Shown in pieces: positions 9,801-17,256 of a stretch of 64,000 nt of DNA (the stretch's first letter is position 1; each line of letters starts with the position of its first letter). A program made the position numbers and the translations under genes. This DNA is from Streptantibioticus rubrisoli. GTDB taxonomy: Bacteria > Actinomycetota > Actinomycetes > Streptomycetales > Streptomycetaceae. The stretch covers positions 62,001 to 126,000 of the forward strand of contig NZ_JANFNH010000009.1 of the NCBI RefSeq assembly GCF_024436055.1, read 5' to 3'. Below the pieces are notes generated by a model. That model saw only the letters and a list, made by a program, of their open reading frames with translations. It did not search any database and was not told the DNA's origin.

Positions 9801-9944
9801 CAGTTCGGCGCCCCCGGCCTGCGGATGCGATCCGTCCCGCCAGTTGCAGAGCACCACATGGCGGCCCTGCCATTCGGTGACGCCGGGGAAGGCGTCCGTC
9901 AGTGTCCTGGTGCGCGGCTCGGCGACCGCGGTCGGCTGGCTCAC
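6843..9944 (-). CDS. Fusion glycosyltransferase: GT4 domain plus GT39/ArnT-like membrane mannosyltransferase
   Basis: The 1033-residue protein joins two enzymes. Residues 1-400 are a GT4 transferase with GGAELYCEEVAAELHRAG, VVCVGRLVRQKRVDRLLRA, LHLVGDGEARPELE and the donor-site SEGWGLSVMEAAAAGVP. Residues 400-520 form a soluble linker domain of unknown role. The rest is a multi-helix GT39/ArnT-like protein with the characteristic acidic first loop (FIQRSYDLFVDEITYVTVG), which uses polyprenyl-phosphate sugar donors on the outer membrane face. The GTG start overlaps the TGA of the upstream GT2 gene (GTGA). That neighbour is a polyprenyl-phosphate sugar synthase type, so it probably supplies the donor for the GT39 half. 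Confidence 0.8.
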   Translation of the reverse strand: MSQPTAVAEPRTRTLTDAFPGVTEWQGRHVVLCNWRDGSHPQAGGAELYCEEVAAELHRAGVRVTYLTARPPGAARRERTRYGTVVRGGGRFTVYPFVLLWLLFHRARVDGVIDSQNGIPFFTPLALRRRTPVVLLIHHVHQDQFGAWFPRPLAALGRWLENRGSRLVYGRRAVSAVSPSSRAEIRARLSLPGPVYLAPCGQPAPDPAPQPRALCRDRAPRVVCVGRLVRQKRVDRLLRAVPALQRELPGVRLHLVGDGEARPELETLAARLGVTDAVVFHGRVSRRKRDELVASAWITATASTSEGWGLSVMEAAAAGVPAVAYAVPGLRDTVRPSVTGWLVEPDADLAPALLDALRAVRAPERAEEWAARCREWAGRFGWDATAGHLLAALTAERQRLSHQVPQRRTVTDACAVVRLSAAALARADLCALRATDLVDHRGPHAALLLVGADEQDAEAVIARIAPTAAARGAVDIRLARHGDALGWRHHPPVRPARRPSPAVPDHAGGRLAHWAAALAGVFALALGLRLAFIQRSYDLFVDEITYVTVGRDLATGDGLTLYGHPFNLHPPAFFGLLAAVIKAVGGHGDTLRLALALRPVDAVAGALTAVAVTALLRRTVRPAIALAAGLLLACDPFLNRFDSRLMLEAPATAAAALGVLVLARTPATRRARLGTAVLAGLLFALSITTKELYALVTLLPLAVLAFSARGPVRRLRLTAVATTLAGYGVYVAATAATGGWSAWWTQKTAGLARAVGTRQITGFNRPTVAAPAGLGHRLLANLGQFGVPYALIAAGGCATVWLLLRRTRRPWLFTGRPARSVVTAWAAGALFFLLYAIGFGTLEEQMFYPLVVTSTAALALAVDLALPAARSAATAASLRGAARRSETTAPPAGLRRAVAVLTALALAVDAWTWAVVHTRHDDAYLRTLAWTRTHIPPGSTVDATEGSAQFLMPGVRLGGWDTLGALQRGHADYLLLSTQLVAQGYTPLDLALTRQLDRRARLLHTESGATNGQLRVYDVRALTGGSGGKGGRR

Positions 9945-10738
9945 CGCACCGCCTCGGGTACCGGCCGGAAGCCGGCCAGCGCGCGGTGCAGCCGCCATAA
10001 CTCGCGGGCCACCCGGCGGCCGTCGGCCAACGGCCGGAAGCTGGAGCCCTCCTGGTCGCTCCAGGCCACCGGGAACTCCTCCAGCGTCAGCCCCATCGCG
10101 CGGGCGCGGGCGATGACTTCGAGGTCGAAGGCGAAGCCTACGGTGGTGATGTCCGCGAAGATCCGGCGGGCGGCCCGCGCCTCGAAGAACTTGAAGCCGC
10201 ACTGGGTGTCGGCGATCGGGCCGGACAGCCGGCGGGTCAGCAGCCGGAACCCGGCGCCGCCGACCCGCCGTACCAGCGGCTGACGTACCCTCAACTCGGC
10301 GCCGGCGCAGCGCCGGGAGCCGATCACCACCTGGCGTCCGTCCTGGAGCAGGGAAAGCGCGTCGTCGATGGCGGCCGCCGGAGTGGCGAGGTCGGCGTCG
10401 CAGAAGCCGACCCAGCGGGCCCGGGTCGTGACCATGCCGCGGGCCACCGCCGCGCCCTTGCCGCGGCGTGAGCAGCCGGTGACGGTCACCGGTACACCGC
10501 GGGCGGCGATCCGGTCGGCGCACTCGGCGGTGCGGTCGCTGCTGCCGTTGTCGATCACCCGTAGGGCGGCGCGCAACGGGAGTCGGCGCAGATGGTCGGC
10601 CAACGCCAGGAGGGTTCCGGCGAGTCGGTGCTCCTCGTTGTAGGCGGGTATGACGAGTTCCAGGTCGACGCCGGGTGAGTCCCGCCGCGTGGACGCGGTG
10701 GGGGGAGCGTCACGTCGTTCCGTGTGCGGTAAGCGCAT
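9941..10738 (-). CDS. GT2 glycosyltransferase, polyprenyl-phosphate hexose synthase-like
   Basis: The 265-residue enzyme has the GT-A fold signature of dolichyl-phosphate-mannose/glucose synthases: LVIPAYNEEHRLAGTL near residue 28, VIDNGSSDRTAE, GKGAAVARGM and the metal-binding CDADLATP. The segment GPIADTQCGFKFFEARAARR is typical of DPG synthases. It has no C-terminal membrane anchor. It is the first gene of a three-gene operon with 4-bp overlaps. Its likely job is loading a sugar from a nucleotide donor onto polyprenyl phosphate for the GT39 domain encoded next. AAAGGA lies about 7 bases upstream of the ATG. Confidence 0.85.
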   Translation of the reverse strand: MRLPHTERRDAPPTASTRRDSPGVDLELVIPAYNEEHRLAGTLLALADHLRRLPLRAALRVIDNGSSDRTAECADRIAARGVPVTVTGCSRRGKGAAVARGMVTTRARWVGFCDADLATPAAAIDDALSLLQDGRQVVIGSRRCAGAELRVRQPLVRRVGGAGFRLLTRRLSGPIADTQCGFKFFEARAARRIFADITTVGFAFDLEVIARARAMGLTLEEFPVAWSDQEGSSFRPLADGRRVARELWRLHRALAGFRPVPEAVR

Positions 10739-10764
10739 TCGGGATTCCTTTGAGGGGGGACATG

Positions 10765-10792
10765 CCCACTATGTGATGGCATGCCTGCGTCA
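10765..10792 (-). promoter_or_regulatory. Candidate sigma70-type promoter of the glycosyltransferase operon
   Basis: On the minus strand TTGACG (plus 10787-10792) and TAGTGG (plus 10765-10770) are 16 bases apart, about 27 bases upstream of the GT2 start codon. This resembles a Streptomyces housekeeping promoter with a short leader. Position supports it, but no transcript evidence exists. Confidence 0.35.
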
Positions 10793-11082
10793 AGGACCTT
10801 TCCCGTGGAAACTATCCGTGGCGGAACGTGTGCCGACGGCATTCAATGATCTCTTAACAGAGCGGTAGCAAGGTGTTTTCCTCGCAAACCGAACGGTGCC
10901 GACCGGTGAACCCGGTCGGCACCGTCGGGTGGTCGGCCGCTAGCTTGATCTTTAACGTCCGACGTCGAATGGTGCGTCGAACTTGATCACTCGGTCCGGT
11001 AACTGCCGTACATGGAAGCGGCCTTCGTCTGAACATGTGCTCCGACCAAGGAACACACACGTCCAGCACGAAGGCCGTGAGG

Positions 11083-11166
11083 ATGAGTCTGCTGCATCAC
11101 GATGCTCGGCAGGAGGCGTTGGCGGAACTGTCATGCTTCCCTACGTTGTTCTGCGGGACGCGGTGA
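11083..11166 (+). pseudogene. Transposase N-terminal remnant (NF041680-like family)
   Basis: The 27-residue peptide starts MSLLHHDARQEALAELS, which I recognise as the N-terminus of a common Streptomyces transposase family (NF041680-like), then diverges and stops after about 10 further residues. The 100 bases upstream look like the matching element's left end. The remainder of the gene is absent. A C-terminal piece of the same family occurs at about 35325. The divergence point is likely the left boundary of the neighbouring IS110 element. Confidence 0.5.
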
Positions 11167-11366
11167 GCCCTTCGTATGGTTGACCCACCCAGGGGTGTCG
11201 GGTGTGGCTCTCACGCTTCTGCCGTTCGTGGCTACCCCGGATTGGCCGCCCGACGCCCCACGACGACTCGGCTGCCAATTAGGAATTGCGAATGATCGCT
11301 CCGTAGGGAATCGACAGCGAGGTCGTCCGTGGGAGGTACCAGCAGCACACCGCACGGAGGCACTAC
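11167..11366 (+). ncRNA. IS110 left-end noncoding region, possible bridge RNA locus
   Basis: About 200-230 bases of noncoding, repeat-rich sequence separate the broken upstream transposase from the IS110 recombinase. In the IS110 group the 5' noncoding end is known to be transcribed into a structured bridge RNA that pairs with target and donor DNA. The region has short complementary blocks (GTCGGGTGTGG, GGCCGCCCGACGCC, ACGACGACTCGG), but I could not fold it. The assignment rests on position only. Confidence 0.3.
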
Positions 11367-12557
11367 ATGGCCGCGATCTGGGCCGGCATCGACGCAGGTA
11401 AAACCCACCACCACTGCGTCGCGATCAACGAGAGCGGCTGTCGGCTGCTGTCACGACGCGTCGCCAACGACGAACCGGAACTGCTCGAACTCCTCGCCGA
11501 CGTCCTGGCTCTGGGCGACGACGTGACATGGGGCATTGACCTGGCCGACGGCGCGGCCGCCCTGGCCATCACGGTCCTCCTCAACCACAACCAACCACTG
11601 CACTACATCTCCGGCCGGGCCATCCACCGCGCTTCCGAGAGCTACCGCGGCGAAGGCAAGACCGACGCCAAAGACGCCGCCGTCATCGCCGACCAGATTC
11701 GCGTCCGCCGCGACCTGCACCCCTTACGGACCAGCGACGACACCGTCACCGACCTCAAGATCCTCACCGCGCGGCGTATGGACCTGGTGGCCGATCGCAC
11801 CCGGGCCATCAACCGCCTCCGCGCTCAACTCACGGGCATCTTCCCGAGCTTGGAGCGCGCACTGGATCTCAGTAACGCCGGTCCGCTCATCTTGCTGATG
11901 GGGTATCAGGCCCCAGCTGCCCTGCGCAGGATCGGCGCCCGACGGCTGGAGACCTGGCTGCGTAACCGCAAGGTCACCCGTGCCGACAGGCTCGCCCAGA
12001 CAGCCATTGAAGCCGCCGAACGCCAGCACACCAGTCTGCCCGGCGAGAAGCTGGCCGCCCAGATGGTCCACACACTTGCGAAGGAGGTGATGACCCTCAA
12101 CGAGCAGGTGGCCGAGCTCGACAGGCAGATCGAGGCTCGGTTTCGCGACCACCACACCTTCGAGGTGATCACCAGCATGCCCGGCCTGGGCATCATCCTC
12201 GGCGCCGAGTTCCTGGCCGCCACCGGCGGCGACATGACCGCTTTTGGCACCCCCGACCGCCTCGCCGGCTTCGGCGGTGTCGCACCGGTGCCCCGCGATT
12301 CAGGCAAGATCAGCGGTAATCTGAAGCGCCCGCAGCGATACAACCGCCGCCTCCAGCGCGTCTTCTACACCTCGGCGTTGCTCAGCATCCGCTACTGCGA
12401 GGACTCCAGGCGCTTTTACCAACGCAAGCGAGCCGAGGGCAAACGTCACACCCAGGCGGTTCTCGCCCTCGCCCGACGCCGGGTCAACGTCCTGTGGGCC
12501 CTCCTGCGCGACGGGCGGTGCTACGAGCCTGCCCCACCCATCGCACCGGCAGCTTGA
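11367..12557 (+). CDS. IS110-family transposase (DEDD recombinase)
   Basis: The 396-residue protein has both IS110 domains. The N-terminal RuvC-like DEDD domain shows IWAGIDAGKTHHHCVAINES, TWGIDLADGAAALAI and EGKTDAKDAAVIADQ with its paired Asp residues. The C-terminal Transposase_20 domain shows ITSMPGLGIILGAEFLAATG and FGGVAPVPRDSGKISGN, containing the conserved Ser. Length is normal and no break is visible. A candidate ribosome site (GGAGG) lies about 8 bases before ATG. Just after the stop, the DNA becomes the 3' end of a cation-ATPase gene, so the element interrupts or replaces that gene. Confidence 0.9.
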   Translation: MAAIWAGIDAGKTHHHCVAINESGCRLLSRRVANDEPELLELLADVLALGDDVTWGIDLADGAAALAITVLLNHNQPLHYISGRAIHRASESYRGEGKTDAKDAAVIADQIRVRRDLHPLRTSDDTVTDLKILTARRMDLVADRTRAINRLRAQLTGIFPSLERALDLSNAGPLILLMGYQAPAALRRIGARRLETWLRNRKVTRADRLAQTAIEAAERQHTSLPGEKLAAQMVHTLAKEVMTLNEQVAELDRQIEARFRDHHTFEVITSMPGLGIILGAEFLAATGGDMTAFGTPDRLAGFGGVAPVPRDSGKISGNLKRPQRYNRRLQRVFYTSALLSIRYCEDSRRFYQRKRAEGKRHTQAVLALARRRVNVLWALLRDGRCYEPAPPIAPAA

Positions 12558-12568
12558 CAAACAGCATT

Positions 12569-12772
12569 AGGAATCCCTACCTGCTCGCCGGCATCGTCGC
12601 CGAACTCGGGCTCGCCGCCGTGTGCGTCTACACCCCACCCCTGCAAGCCCTGCTCGGAACCGCCGCTCTGCCCGGCCACGACCTGCTGATCCTGCTGCCG
12701 TACCCGGTGATCGTGTGGGGCGCCGACGAAGCGCGCCGCTGGCTGCAACGCCGCCGCACCCCGAATCCGTGA
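12569..12772 (+). pseudogene. Cation-transporting P-type ATPase, C-terminal fragment
   Basis: The 67-residue open segment reads RNPYLLAGIVAELGLAAVCV, then TPPLQALLGTAALPGHDLL and a final ILLPYPVIVWGADEARRWLQ helix. This is the last transmembrane pair of a calcium/magnesium-type P-ATPase. Nothing of the rest of the gene (about 700 residues) is present upstream, where the IS110 element lies. The 5' part must be deleted or placed elsewhere. Confidence 0.65.
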
Positions 12773-12847
12773 GCCGGGCGGCCAACCGACCGGCGGCGTG
12801 GTCGACGAGCCCCAGGGCACGGGCGGCCTCCGCCGAAAGACTCCTCC

Positions 12848-13894
12848 CTAGTCCTCGATGATCAGGACGTCCCGCACGGGCCTGCGCGGCACTGTGGGGC
12901 CCTTCGGGCCGTACCCCAGACGAAGCATCGTCTGCACATAACCCGTCCCCGAAACCGGATCCCGCAGGGGCCACCGCAGGTCGGGCCATTCGAGGGCCTC
13001 GGTGGAGAACGATGTGGCCAGCCCCTCCAGGGTGGCCAGGAGCAGGACGCGTTCCATGGCCTGGCCCCCGCGCAGCCAGTCCTCGGGTCGGTCGCCGTCG
13101 GTGCTCAGCAGGACCAGGTGGGGATCGTTCTCGAAGGGGGTCGATCCGAAGTCGGCGGTCGGTCTGCCGCCGGAGAAGTCACGCATGGGCGCCCTGCCCC
13201 CGCGCTGCCGTGGCCCGAAGGCGTAGTCCGGCACGCCGTCGGTGGCCGTGTCCGCCTCGGAGGTCCCGAGGCGGGTCCACCGCTTCAACTCCGCCTCCCG
13301 GTCGCGGTCGGTGAGATCGCGCGCCCTGGCCTCTTCGGCCAGCTCCTCCACCCAGCGCAGGTGCCAGGAGGAAGGGAAGGACAGCGCGGCCCCCTCCTGG
13401 CGGGCGGCCTCGGTCAAGGCAGTGCGCAGGCTGGCGGGTATCTCGGTCTCCGCGAAGGGGTACCGGCTGGTGTGCCGCTCGGGGATCGCCGGGTGGAGCA
13501 GCGCCAGGGCGCTGTCATCGCCGCGGGGGTCGGTCAGCCGCACGGTCGCCAGCAGCGCTGTGTCACCCGGGTCGGGTAGGAGCCTGACGTCCGGGTGGCA
13601 GGCGGCGTCGGCGGCGGCAACTCGCAGGTTGAACAGTGCCGCGCCGCATCCCAGGTGGAGGGCGCGAGCATCGGGGTCGGACTCCGTCAACGCGCGCTCG
13701 AAATCCGCGTACAGGCGGAAGCAACGGCTTCCGCGTGAGTAGCGGAACCGCCAGGGCTGGGCGTTGTGCATGGAGGGGGCGGCAGTCGCTTCACGCACCA
13801 ACTCCGCCACGCGTGCGTCGTTCATCATGTTTGGGGCGATCAACGAGATCTCCCTCCGGGAAGCGCGGGCCCGGCTGCCCCGGTCCCTTTCCAT
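12848..13894 (-). CDS. Acg-family FMN-binding nitroreductase-like oxidoreductase
   Basis: The 348-residue protein belongs to the Acg/Rv2032 family, a diverged double nitroreductase fold that binds FMN and in mycobacteria is part of the hypoxia/dormancy regulon. The N-terminus has LVREATAAPSMHNAQPWRF, the classic nitroreductase P-S-xx-N-xQPW signature. Later parts include GGQAMERVLLLATLEGL and GYVQTMLRLGYGP. The first 22 residues are Arg-rich and nonconserved, so the true start may be ATG at 13828 or 13825 (MNDARVAEL). It stands alone among mobile debris. Its substrate is unknown. Confidence 0.75.
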   Translation of the reverse strand: MERDRGSRARASRREISLIAPNMMNDARVAELVREATAAPSMHNAQPWRFRYSRGSRCFRLYADFERALTESDPDARALHLGCGAALFNLRVAAADAACHPDVRLLPDPGDTALLATVRLTDPRGDDSALALLHPAIPERHTSRYPFAETEIPASLRTALTEAARQEGAALSFPSSWHLRWVEELAEEARARDLTDRDREAELKRWTRLGTSEADTATDGVPDYAFGPRQRGGRAPMRDFSGGRPTADFGSTPFENDPHLVLLSTDGDRPEDWLRGGQAMERVLLLATLEGLATSFSTEALEWPDLRWPLRDPVSGTGYVQTMLRLGYGPKGPTVPRRPVRDVLIIED

Positions 13895-14319
13895 GGTCGC
13901 TCCACATCCGTGCCCCGGGAGAGGCCGAGCGTCACCGAACGGGGGACGAACGGCTCAGGACCGGGTGCTTCGTGGGCCGCGAGGCTGGGACGCGGTTAGT
14001 GCCTGATCGAGACCGAGGGCGCGGTGGGATCGCCCACGCCCGTGGCAACGCCCAGCTTCTGGATTCCGCGCTCGGCGAGGAAGAGGGGCGTACGGGGCCG
14101 ACTGCGCAGGATCTCGCTCACGCACTGTGGCGCTTGGTCACGGGGACCTCAGCGCAATGTTCGACGCGAGCGCGCCGATGTTGTCGATCGACCTTTCTCG
14201 GTTCGGCGGTGCGGGTGACGACACCGCCCTCTGGCTGGCGGCCTGCGCAAGCCAGGATGGAATCCGCCCTAGATGATTGAGTCCGATGTCCTCAGTGGTC
14301 GTATGCGATCAACGAGCGT
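13895..14319. other. Intergenic stretch with no recognisable gene
   Basis: No convincing gene is visible. On the minus strand, around 13995-14120, a short open stretch ends LFLAERGIQKLGVATGVGD, which looks like the tail of some lost protein, but it has no start or identifiable domain. Confidence 0.4.
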
Positions 14320-15068
14320 TTGACTGGGGCTCCGGTGGTCCAGTTGCGCCAGAGAGCAGCCGTCAGTGCCAGGAGGCGTTGACCGGTGCGGGCGAAGACT
14401 CCAGCCAAGGTTCTGGCGCCGTTTCCGTGGCCACGGCGCAGCGGTGGGCCTGTCCGCTACCGTGCGTTCGGCCAGGCGGGCATGGCCGACCGCTCCAGCC
14501 GCCCGCGCACCAGCCCCCGCCGGACCCCGACCCGCACCGAGCGACGCATCATCAAAGGTCCGCGGTGCTGCGCCGCTGAGGGCCAGCCCGTATGGCGGGC
14601 CTGCTACGGCTGGTGCCCTCCACCGTGCACCGCCTGCTGACCCGACGTGGCCTGGCCCGCCTCACCCACCTGCACCGGGGCACCGGCCATGTCATACGCC
14701 GCTACGAACGCGACAGGCTCGGCGAGTTGGTGCACGTGGACATCAAGAAGCTCGGCAACATCCCCGACGGCGGCGGGCACAAAGTCCTCGGCTGGGCCGC
14801 GGGCCGCAAAGCCCGCTCGTGACCGCAGCCGGGATCACACACAAGCGCACCCGGGCCTACCGGCCCCAGACCAACGGCAAGGTCGAACGCTTCAACCGCA
14901 CCCTGCTCGAAGAAAGGGCCTACGCTCGCCCTTCACCGGTCAGAACAGGAACGACGCGACGCCTTCCCGCAGTGGCCGCACACCTACAATCACCACCGCA
15001 GACACACCGCACTCAACGGCCAACTACCCGCCAGCCGCGTCCCCAACCTCTCAGGGCAGTACAGCTAG
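14320..15068 (+). pseudogene. IS481-family transposase, frameshifted with internal deletion
   Basis: Pieces in three frames rebuild an IS481 transposase. An N-terminal helix-turn-helix part has GMADRSSRPRTSPRRTP. A middle part has LVPSTVHRLLTRRGLARLTH, then RRYERDRLGELVHVDIKKLG with the first catalytic Asp. A C-terminal part has AGITHKRTRAYRPQTNGKVE with the catalytic Glu region, ending in a PASRVPNLSGQYS-like tail at a TAG. About 50 residues of the catalytic core, including the second Asp, are missing between GWAAGRKARS and AGITHKRT. The gene is dead. Confidence 0.75.
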
Positions 15069-15224
15069 TGAGCCGACACGGCCACCGCCAACGGCGGGAC
15101 ACCGCGGTCGGCTCCGACCGCCAACGCAGCCTCCACCAGCCAGTCAGTATCGGCCAACGTGAGCCAGGGAGACGGGGAAACTCGCTCATGAAGGCGAGTC
15201 CAGTGCTGTCTCGACCGCCAACTC

Positions 15225-15440
15225 GGCTGCATACTGGTTGACTTCGGAGCAACCACTGCATGCCAGGCGTCCGGCGGCCGTAGCGACAGGCCAGCCCCTG
15301 ACCTGCTCGGCGAAGGTCACCCGCCGACACTCGCGGTTGTCGCAGAACAGCCGACGCACCGACAGCCCGATCACCACGCCCCGGCCGCCGCATGGCGCGT
15401 CGGCCAGGCGCCGCCCGTAACGGCTATGCACCCAAGCCCG
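15225..15440 (-). pseudogene. ISL3-family transposase, N-terminal remnant
   Basis: The minus strand encodes WVHSRYGRRLADAPCGGRGV, then LSVRRLFCDNRECRRVTFAE. This is the zinc-binding N-terminal region of ISL3 transposases (VHSRY.R.LADAP.....V...VRR.FC....C...TF). The catalytic part is missing, and the sequence on both sides is unrelated. Confidence 0.6.
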
Positions 15441-15541
15441 CCACCCGCCGCCTGCCGTACGGCAGATCGTGACGCCGAACCTCAACTTCGATGGGGACGA
15501 CGCAGTTTCCGGCACGCATACGGCTCGATCCGGGAAGGCAG

Positions 15542-16003
15542 TCAGGACACCGGCAGGTCCGCCCACCGCACGACGCCGCCAGGCCTGACGTGGGTGCCAC
15601 AGCGTACCGACAGTGCGGTGACGATGCAGAGGCCGCGTCCGTGTTCGTCGGGCGCGACCGCCTCCTGAGGCCGTCGTCGGGGGCGAGGCACCGATCCGCC
15701 ATCGGTGACTTCGATGCGCAGGACGGGACATCCCGCGATCTCACTCCAGCACAGCCTCAGGACAGCCGGGGGCAGGGCGTGCAGGATCGCGTTCGTGATC
15801 AGTTCCGAGATCACCAGGAGCGCGTCCTCCAGGCTGCCGCTCGGCAGGCCCCAGTCGGCGAGGAGGGCGTGCGCCCGTCGCCGCACGGTTGCGACAGCCT
15901 CGCGGATGTGCGGTACCGGGAGGAGATGGCCGACGCTCCCGCTGGGCGTCGCTGCGGCCGCCTCCCCGGAAACGTTCACGACTGCCGTCCTGATGGTGCC
16001 CAT
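15542..16003 (-). CDS. ATP-binding protein, HATPase_c anti-sigma/RsbW-like kinase
   Basis: The 153-residue protein is a stand-alone GHKL ATPase domain like those of RsbW/SpoIIAB-type regulators, very numerous in Streptomyces. The N-box is ISELITNAILHA near residue 75 and the G-box region is DEHGRGLCIVTALS. The REAVATVRRRAHALLADWGL helix precedes the N-box as usual. The chosen start (ATG at 16003, MGTIRTAVV) follows a GGTCGAGG-like ribosome site. Such proteins control sigma factors through anti-sigma antagonists. The SpoIIE-type phosphatase about 3.5 kb away could belong to the same kind of pathway, but nothing links them directly. Confidence 0.75.
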   Translation of the reverse strand: MGTIRTAVVNVSGEAAAATPSGSVGHLLPVPHIREAVATVRRRAHALLADWGLPSGSLEDALLVISELITNAILHALPPAVLRLCWSEIAGCPVLRIEVTDGGSVPRPRRRPQEAVAPDEHGRGLCIVTALSVRCGTHVRPGGVVRWADLPVS

Positions 16004-16445
16004 GCCTCGACCGCGCGCTCCGGTGAGAGGCACATGATGAACCTGTTCGACAAGCCCGAACCCGGGTGGAGGCTCCTGCGCCGCGTGCTTGCAGAGGTCC
16101 TCCGGCGGTACGCCGCCGACCTCTGGGTTTCTCAGCTGGTCCGCCACTTCTCCTCCTCCGGGAGCACTGCCGGTTACCCGCCTGTACCGATCGCCCCTTG
16201 ACCTCACCCCTCGGACCGGCCTCGGCCTCCCGCCGAACGGCCACCGGGGGCCATGCCCACTTTGCTGAGCACTTGTACTAATACGGACGCTATGGGCCCT
16301 GCCTGCCGCAGTCAACGAATGGCGGTCGGCATTACCGAACGCTTTGGTGCGATGGTGAATGACTTTTCAGGCCGCCATCAGCACCGCCGCGACCGACCCC
16401 CTGGTCAACAGGCTGAGTTCCCTAACCGAGAGCTACGATCGCGAC
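16004..16445. other. Upstream region of gylR/glpK
   Basis: No gene is visible. The part at 16265-16300 (TTGTACTAATACGGACG) is the only AT-richer segment and may hold the promoter for the IclR regulator. Around 16330-16350 lies an imperfect inverted repeat, GCATTACCGAACGCTTTGGTGC, which could be an operator. Neither can be proved from sequence alone. Confidence 0.3.
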
Positions 16446-17213
16446 ATGGCTGGCCCGGTGCAGTCGATCGAACGGGCGGCGGCGATCCTGCGCCTGCTCG
16501 CCGGGGGCCCCGGTCGGCTCGGCCTGGGCGAGGTGGCGGCCTCACTGGGCCTGGCGAAGGGCACCACCCACGGCATCCTGCGCACCTTGCAGAGTGTCGA
16601 CTTCGTCGAGCAGGACGAGGCGACCGGCAAGTACCAGCTTGGCGCGGCGCTGCTGCATCTGGGAACCAGCTATCTCGATGTCAACGAACTGCGGTCCCGT
16701 TCCATCAACTGGGCCGATGCCCTCGCCGCCCGTAGCGGGGCGGCTGTACGCCTCGGCGTGCCGCTCGAAGGCAAGGTGCTGATCGTCCACCATGTCTTCC
16801 GTCCCGATGACACGTTCCAGACACTGGACGTGGGCTCCCTGCTGCCGCTGCATGCCAGCGCTCTCGGAAAGGTATTGCTGGCGTATGGAGCCGCATCCCT
16901 GGAACCGCTTGTGGAAGCCGAACCGGAGGCCTACACCCGGCACACACTCGTCTCCTCTCAGCAGCTCAACCGGGCGATCACCGAGACGCGAGATGCCGGG
17001 TGGGCCGCCGCGGTCCAAGAAATGATCATGGGTGAAGCAGACATCGCGGCGCCGATCCGCGGGCAGGGCGGCCTGGTGGTGGGCGCTGTCGGCGTGTCCG
17101 GCCCCGTAGAAAGCATCTGCGACAGCAAGGGCCACCCCCATGCGTCCCTCGTCGGCCTGACACGCAATGCCGCACGGGCGATCTCCCGAGATCTCGGTGC
17201 GGCCCGCTGGTGA
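16446..17213 (+). CDS. IclR-family transcriptional regulator, GylR-like
   Basis: The 255-residue protein has an N-terminal winged helix ([16 protein letters not shown], then [17 protein letters not shown] as the recognition helix) and a C-terminal IclR effector domain ([35 protein letters not shown]). It ends 43 bp before glycerol kinase on the same strand, the arrangement of gylR with gyl genes in Streptomyces coelicolor, where GylR represses glycerol catabolism and responds to glycerol 3-phosphate. The start ATG 16446 gives the standard short N-terminus ([15 protein letters not shown]). Regulation of the adjacent kinase is inferred from position. Confidence 0.8.
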   Translation: MAGPVQSIERAAAILRLLAGGPGRLGLGEVAASLGLAKGTTHGILRTLQSVDFVEQDEATGKYQLGAALLHLGTSYLDVNELRSRSINWADALAARSGAAVRLGVPLEGKVLIVHHVFRPDDTFQTLDVGSLLPLHASALGKVLLAYGAASLEPLVEAEPEAYTRHTLVSSQQLNRAITETRDAGWAAAVQEMIMGEADIAAPIRGQGGLVVGAVGVSGPVESICDSKGHPHASLVGLTRNAARAISRDLGAARW

Positions 17214-17256
17214 CCCCCGTGCCCTCCCCGAATATGTCCTAAAGGCAGGCCCGGCC

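Noticed and set aside
3868..10283. Very long plus-strand open frames (about 960 and 1226 codons) opposite the glycosyltransferase operon
   Set aside because: Their products are Arg/Gly/Gln/Pro-rich with no domain; they are antisense shadows created by GC-biased codons of the real minus-strand genes.
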